Assembly (NCBI GenBank): GCA_910584205.1
Contig: CAJUAA010000004.1
Span: 1 to 64,000 of the forward strand
Direction of reading: 5' to 3'
DNA from: an uncultured Lachnospiraceae bacterium
GTDB taxonomy: Bacteria > Bacillota > Clostridia > Lachnospirales > Lachnospiraceae
Length of the DNA stretch: 64,000 nucleotides
Part shown: one piece after another, positions 60,241-64,000 of the stretch
Layout of the letters: every line of letters starts with the position of its first letter
Position numbering within the stretch: the first letter of the stretch is position 1
The notes under the pieces: model-generated
Database searches by the model: none
What the model was told of the DNA's origin: nothing
The model's input: only the letters and a program-made list of their open reading frames with translations
Translations under genes and position numbers: made by a program

Positions 60241-60663
60241 TCAATCGTCTGCCAGAATTTCCAGTGTTTTCTGATCCTTCTCCCCATGGAAATATTGATC
60301 CAGTACGCTCTGAAATACGCCGCATTCCGGTTCCGCCGCGTCAAAGAGCGTCATGGAGGACTTCAGCTTCAGATCATCCGGCCACCCCATGACCTGGGAG
60401 GCGTCGCCGGTCTTAAGCTCCAGAAGCGCCTTTGAGATTTCCAGAAGGCGATGCCGGAGCACCGGTTCCTGCAGGTACGCCTTCGCTTCGTCCAGATCAC
60501 GGATGGCGTAATACTGTGCGGTCCCGCTCCGCCCAAGCCCTGCGATCTGCGGAAAGATATACCACATCCAGTGGCTCCGCTTCCGCCCTGCCCGTATCTC
60601 GCCCAGCGCCGCCTCGTACGCGTCTTCCTGTGCCTTAAGAAATCGTTCCAGTCCCTCTTTCAT
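60241..60663 (-). CDS. DUF1810-family protein
   Basis: A 140-residue protein. LERFLKAQEDAYEAALGEIRAGRKRSHWMWYIFPQIAGLGRSGTAQYYAIRDLDEAKAYL and MGWPDDLKLKSSMTLFDAAEP are the conserved DUF1810 segments. Function not established. It lies 21 bp upstream of the DUF4132 gene and is probably cotranscribed. Confidence 0.9.
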   Translation of the reverse strand: MKEGLERFLKAQEDAYEAALGEIRAGRKRSHWMWYIFPQIAGLGRSGTAQYYAIRDLDEAKAYLQEPVLRHRLLEISKALLELKTGDASQVMGWPDDLKLKSSMTLFDAAEPECGVFQSVLDQYFHGEKDQKTLEILADD

Positions 60664-60771
60664 GTGCTGATTCCCGTCTCCGGCCTGAAGGCCGGTTCCT
60701 TTCGTGAGTTGTGTAAGATCATTATATCTTTAAATATGGGGTTCTTCAATAAGAAATCTTATAATCAAAAC

Positions 60772-60813
60772 ACCGAAGATCTGTGCCAGCTTTCGTTCAC
60801 ACAGATCTTCGGT
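60772..60813. terminator. Terminator at the end of the ATP synthase genes
   Basis: Perfect 14-bp stem ACCGAAGATCTGTG (60772-60785) with 60800-60813. On the minus strand it is followed by TTTTGATTAT, so it ends the atp operon. Confidence 0.82.
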
Positions 60814-60826
60814 ACTGTTTTAATAT

Positions 60827-61240
60827 TTAATTCACAAACCGCTCCGTCTCCTTCAGGCGCACCAGCGCTCTTGCCATGGCCGCCTGGGTCATATGGAACT
60901 CCTGGACGCTCTGCTTCTGCCGCAGCCGCTCCTGAGCCCGCTCCAGCGCTTCTCTCGCACGGTTCGCATCCACTTCCTCCGGACGTTCGATCAGGTCCGC
61001 CAGAAGCATCGCGCGGTTGTTGGCGATCTGACAGAAGCCCTGCCCCACCGCCGCATATTCCCATTCGCCGTTTTCCTCAAACCGGATCCGCATCTCGCCG
61101 GGTTTGATGGCGATGATCATCTCTTCATGATGCGCCATGACCGCCTTTTCCCCGTCCAGCGCCGGTATGATCAGCGTATGGCAGGGACCGTCGTAAAATA
61201 TCCGGCGGCTGGTTATGATCTTTAAACGAAATGTTGCCAT
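60827..61240 (-). CDS. atpC: ATP synthase epsilon subunit
   Basis: A 137-residue subunit: beta-sandwich domain (FRLKIITSRRIFYDGPCHTLIIPALDGEKAVMAHHEEMIIAIKPGEMRI) and C-terminal helical hairpin (ANRAREALERAQERLRQKQS). It links gamma to the c-ring and can inhibit ATP hydrolysis. Last gene of the operon, 6 bp after atpD. Confidence 0.95.
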   Translation of the reverse strand: MATFRLKIITSRRIFYDGPCHTLIIPALDGEKAVMAHHEEMIIAIKPGEMRIRFEENGEWEYAAVGQGFCQIANNRAMLLADLIERPEEVDANRAREALERAQERLRQKQSVQEFHMTQAAMARALVRLKETERFVN

Positions 61241-61246
61241 ATGTCC

Positions 61247-62650
61247 TTACCTCTGTACAGAAGCCGTTATGGCCTTCGCTTTCTCCGCCACTTCCTCGAT
61301 GGTCCCCACGTTAAAGAAGGCGGCCTCCGGATACGGATCCATCTCTCCGGAGATGATCGCCTGAAATCCTTTGATCGTATCCTTCAGCGGCACATATTTA
61401 CCGGGAACACCGGTAAAATTCTCCGCCACGTGGAAGGGCTGGGACAGGAAACGCTGGATCTTTCTGGCGCGGCTGACCGTCAGCTTATCTTCCTCCGACA
61501 GCTCTTCCATGCCAAGGATCGCGATGATATCCTGCAGCTCCTTGTATTTCTGAAGCATTTCCTGGACTCTGCGGGCCGTCTCATAGTGCTCTTCTCCCAC
61601 TACCTCGATCTCCAGGATCCGGGAAGTGGACTCCAGCGGGTCCACCGCCGGATAGATACCCTGTTCCACGATCTTACGGGACAGCACGGTCGTGGCGTCC
61701 AGATGGGCAAATGTCGTAGCCGGAGCCGGGTCCGTCAGGTCATCCGCCGGGACATAGACCGCCTGCACGGAAGTGACGGATCCGTGTTTGGTGGAAGCGA
61801 TCCGCTCCTGCAGCTCGCCCATTTCCGTAGCCAGCGTAGGCTGATATCCCACCGCTGACGGCATCCGCCCAAGCAGGGCCGACACCTCGGAGCCCGCCTG
61901 CACAAAACGGAAAATATTGTCTATGAACAACAGCACGTTCTGGTTCATCTCATCCCGGAAATATTCCGCCATGGTAAGTCCGGTCTCTGCCACACGCATA
62001 CGTGCTCCGGGGGGCTCATTCATCTGGCCGAACACCAGTGCGGTCTTCTCCAGAACGCCGGACTCCTTCATCTCGCTCCACAGGTCATTGCCCTCCCGGG
62101 AACGCTCTCCCACGCCGGTGAAGATGGAATATCCGCCGTGCTCCGTGGCGATATTGCGGATCAGCTCCTGGATCAGCACCGTCTTTCCCACGCCTGCACC
62201 GCCGAACAAACCGATCTTTCCGCCCTTGGCATAAGGCGCCAGAAGATCGATGACCTTGATCCCTGTCTCCAGAATCTCCACCACCGGATTCTGCGCTTCA
62301 AAAGAAGGCGGCTCCCGGTGAATGCACCATTTCTCTGTATCTTCCACCAGGCTGCCGCCGTCCACGGGCTGTCCCAGGACGTTGAACAGTCTTCCCAGCA
62401 CCTTCTCTCCTACCGGTACGGAGATCCCCTCTCCTGTGGATGTCACTTCCATATCCCGGCAGAGTCCCTCGCTGGCCGACAGCATGATGCACCGCACCAC
62501 GTTGTCTCCCAGATGCTTCGCAGCTTCCATCACGCAGACTTCCCCGTGATTGTCCACCATAAGCGCATCCTTGATATGGGGGAGACCGCCCTTTTCAAAC
62601 CACACATCCACCACCGGGCCTGAAACCTGTATGATTTTTCCTTTTTCCAT
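61247..62650 (-). CDS. atpD: ATP synthase beta subunit
   Basis: A 467-residue catalytic subunit. P-loop GGAGVGKT, GVGERSREGNDL with the catalytic Glu, Walker B VLLFIDNIFRF, ALLGRMPSAVGYQPTL with the DELSEED-like segment near residue 385 (EELSEEDKL). ATG 62650 is chosen (AAGGAG 6 nt upstream); ATG 62653 is the alternative. Part of atpA-atpG-atpD-atpC. Confidence 0.97.
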   Translation of the reverse strand: MEKGKIIQVSGPVVDVWFEKGGLPHIKDALMVDNHGEVCVMEAAKHLGDNVVRCIMLSASEGLCRDMEVTSTGEGISVPVGEKVLGRLFNVLGQPVDGGSLVEDTEKWCIHREPPSFEAQNPVVEILETGIKVIDLLAPYAKGGKIGLFGGAGVGKTVLIQELIRNIATEHGGYSIFTGVGERSREGNDLWSEMKESGVLEKTALVFGQMNEPPGARMRVAETGLTMAEYFRDEMNQNVLLFIDNIFRFVQAGSEVSALLGRMPSAVGYQPTLATEMGELQERIASTKHGSVTSVQAVYVPADDLTDPAPATTFAHLDATTVLSRKIVEQGIYPAVDPLESTSRILEIEVVGEEHYETARRVQEMLQKYKELQDIIAILGMEELSEEDKLTVSRARKIQRFLSQPFHVAENFTGVPGKYVPLKDTIKGFQAIISGEMDPYPEAAFFNVGTIEEVAEKAKAITASVQR

Positions 62651-62660
62651 CATACTCTCC

Positions 62661-63569
62661 TTATACTCTGTGTTCCGTATTGTTTTTTGCCTCACGCTTT
62701 GCCCGCTGCGCCTTCGCACCGCTGCATACCTCCGTGATCTCCTGGGTGATGGCAGCCTGCCGCGCCCGGTTATACATGATCTTCAGATCCCGGAGCAGCT
62801 CATCCGCATTGTTGGTCGCCGCTTCCATGGCCACCATCCTGGCGTTGTGCACCGTATAGAACGCCTGCACCAGCGCACCGTAGATAAATCCCGTGATATA
62901 ATTGGGAATGATCGTATCCACCGCCTCTTCCGGCGACGGAATCAGGAAAAATCCCTCCTGATGGACATCTGCCGGAATATGTGCCAGGGCAGGTCTTTCA
63001 ATGGGAAGCAGCATCTTATCCTCCGGTACGCTCTGCATGCTGTTCTCCATACGGGTATAGATCACATGGACCTCATCCAGTTCCCCGTCCCGGTACTGAT
63101 CCAGAATCTTCTCGCTGATCCACCGGGCCCGGTTGAAGTTGGGGCTCTGCACCGTGTAGCGGAAATTTTCTTCTATGGGTATATTTCTGGCGGTGAAATA
63201 CTGCCGTCCCAGCTCGCCCACCACGAAGAGCTTCACATGATTTTCCGCATTGTCCAGAAACTTCTGGGCAAGATTCAGGATGTTGTGATTATAGGCACCT
63301 GCCAGTCCTTTGTCGCCGGTGATCACCAGAAGGCCGATCTTCGTGCGGTTTACCTCCGGTTTTTCAAAATACATATGTTCCATCTCCGGAAGATGCCTCA
63401 GGATCCGGGCGATGGTGGACTGAAGGGTATAGAAATACGGTTCCGTCGATTCCAGCGCCAGCTTCGCCTTCTTCATCTTGGTGGATGAGATCATGTACAT
63501 GGCATTGGTAATCTTCCTCGTATCCTGGATACTCTTGATCCGGCTCTGGATCTCTCGAAGTCCTGCCAT
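62661..63569 (-). CDS. atpG: ATP synthase gamma subunit
   Basis: A 302-residue rotor shaft. The N-terminal helix MAGLREIQSRIKSIQDTRKITNAMYMISSTKMKKAK and C-terminal helix EAATNNADELLRDLKIMYNRARQAAITQEITEV form the coiled coil; GDKGLAGAYNHNIL is the conserved loop. It starts 1 bp after the atpA stop. Confidence 0.96.
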   Translation of the reverse strand: MAGLREIQSRIKSIQDTRKITNAMYMISSTKMKKAKLALESTEPYFYTLQSTIARILRHLPEMEHMYFEKPEVNRTKIGLLVITGDKGLAGAYNHNILNLAQKFLDNAENHVKLFVVGELGRQYFTARNIPIEENFRYTVQSPNFNRARWISEKILDQYRDGELDEVHVIYTRMENSMQSVPEDKMLLPIERPALAHIPADVHQEGFFLIPSPEEAVDTIIPNYITGFIYGALVQAFYTVHNARMVAMEAATNNADELLRDLKIMYNRARQAAITQEITEVCSGAKAQRAKREAKNNTEHRV

Positions 63570-63570
63570 G

Positions 63571-64000
63571 TCAGCTCACCACCTGCTCTTTGTATTCCTT
63601 TACGGCCCTGACGATCTCCTCTGTCAGAGACTCATCCAGGACCTGCATCCGGTCGATGGTATCTCCGATCCGGGGATAGTGCTCATCGATCCAGCCAAGC
63701 ATGGATCTCTGGAACTTCTTCATCTCTTTCAGCGGCACATCCAGAAGCAGTCTCTGATTGGCCGCACAGAGCGTGATGACCTGCTCGTGCAGGGACATGG
63801 GCTCGCACAGGGGCTGCTTTAACAGCTCCATCAGTCCTTTGCCGTACTGCAGCTGCTCCTTGGTCACCGCGTCCAGATCGGAACTGAACTGGGTAAATAC
63901 CTCCATCTCCCGATACTGGGCCAGATCGATACGGATGCTTCCCGCCGCCTTTTTCATGGCTTTGGTCTGGGCCGCGCCGCCCACACGGGATACGGAAAGC
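63571..64000 (-). CDS. atpA: ATP synthase alpha subunit (C-terminal fragment)
   Basis: The last about 143 codons of atpA; the 5' part lies beyond the window edge. SVSRVGGAAQTKAMKKAAGSIR with the arginine-finger region, followed by LAQYREMEVFTQFSSDLD, are diagnostic. The C-terminal helical bundle is complete and ends EYKEQVVS. Confidence 0.95.
   Translation of the reverse strand, partial: LSVSRVGGAAQTKAMKKAAGSIRIDLAQYREMEVFTQFSSDLDAVTKEQLQYGKGLMELLKQPLCEPMSLHEQVITLCAANQRLLLDVPLKEMKKFQRSMLGWIDEHYPRIGDTIDRMQVLDESLTEEIVRAVKEYKEQVVS

Overview
The window looks like a chromosome segment of a fairly GC-rich Gram-positive anaerobe of the class Clostridia, most likely Lachnospiraceae. This rests on gene content and order, not a database search: the block rplU-rpmA-obg-yhbY-nadD-yqeK-rsfS, a Firmicutes-type L27 with a cleavable N-terminal extension, strong GGAGG ribosome sites, lipoprotein signal peptides, a YtrA-type GntR/ABC operon, Gram-positive SOS boxes of the CGAAC-N4-GTTCG type, and ECF sigma factors paired with DUF4179 proteins. 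No rRNA, CRISPR array, IS element or prophage was seen.

Region 1 (about 0.2-7.3 kb) is the most unusual part. Seven co-directional genes encode an HTH regulator, a STAND NTPase with TPR-like tail, an unassigned protein, a 55-residue peptide ending in a short Cys/Tyr/Trp-containing segment, a radical SAM/SPASM enzyme, a soluble Hanks-type Ser/Thr kinase, and a type I isopentenyl-diphosphate isomerase. A strong stem-loop separates peptide and maturase genes. I read this as a RiPP-type cluster. The unassigned protein shows five helix-hairpin modules resembling the ABBA (alpha-beta-beta-alpha) prenyltransferase fold, and an IPP isomerase that makes DMAPP lies at the end of the run. The working hypothesis is a peptide that is both radical-SAM-modified and prenylated.

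Region 2 (7.5-21.5 kb) holds a GH3 lipoprotein, a membrane protein with YcxB-like segments, the GntR/ABC operon, a MarR/TauE pair, tRNA-Ala(CGC) and tRNA-Val(CAC), a MATE exporter, miaB and three less defined genes, two of them cell-envelope proteins. Region 3 (21.5-28 kb) has a tyrosine recombinase with a large palindrome upstream, an ABC_ATPase-family protein, a ZorA/ZorB-like (MotA/MotB-type) motor pair, and a LysM protein under three SOS boxes (YneA-like). Region 4 (27.4-38 kb) is transport and metabolism: alanine dehydrogenase, an NhaC-type antiporter, an NSS transporter with a divergent LysR regulator, KptA, a lipoprotein, and an acyl-CoA carboxyltransferase preceded by FabT-like operators.

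Region 5 (38-46 kb) is rich in signalling: three ECF sigma systems, an RHH protein with an SPFH protein, a tandem DUF305 protein and an AEC permease. Region 6 (46-52.5 kb) is the conserved ribosome-maturation and NAD block with an ACT protein and a ComEC-like hydrolase. Region 7 (52.4-64 kb) contains a MacAB-like exporter operon, a histidine phosphatase, a DUF4132 giant, a DUF1810 protein and the distal F1 ATP synthase genes (atpA fragment, atpG, atpD, atpC), all on the minus strand and cut by the window edge.

All assignments come from reading sequence by eye; family names rest on motifs and remembered family features.
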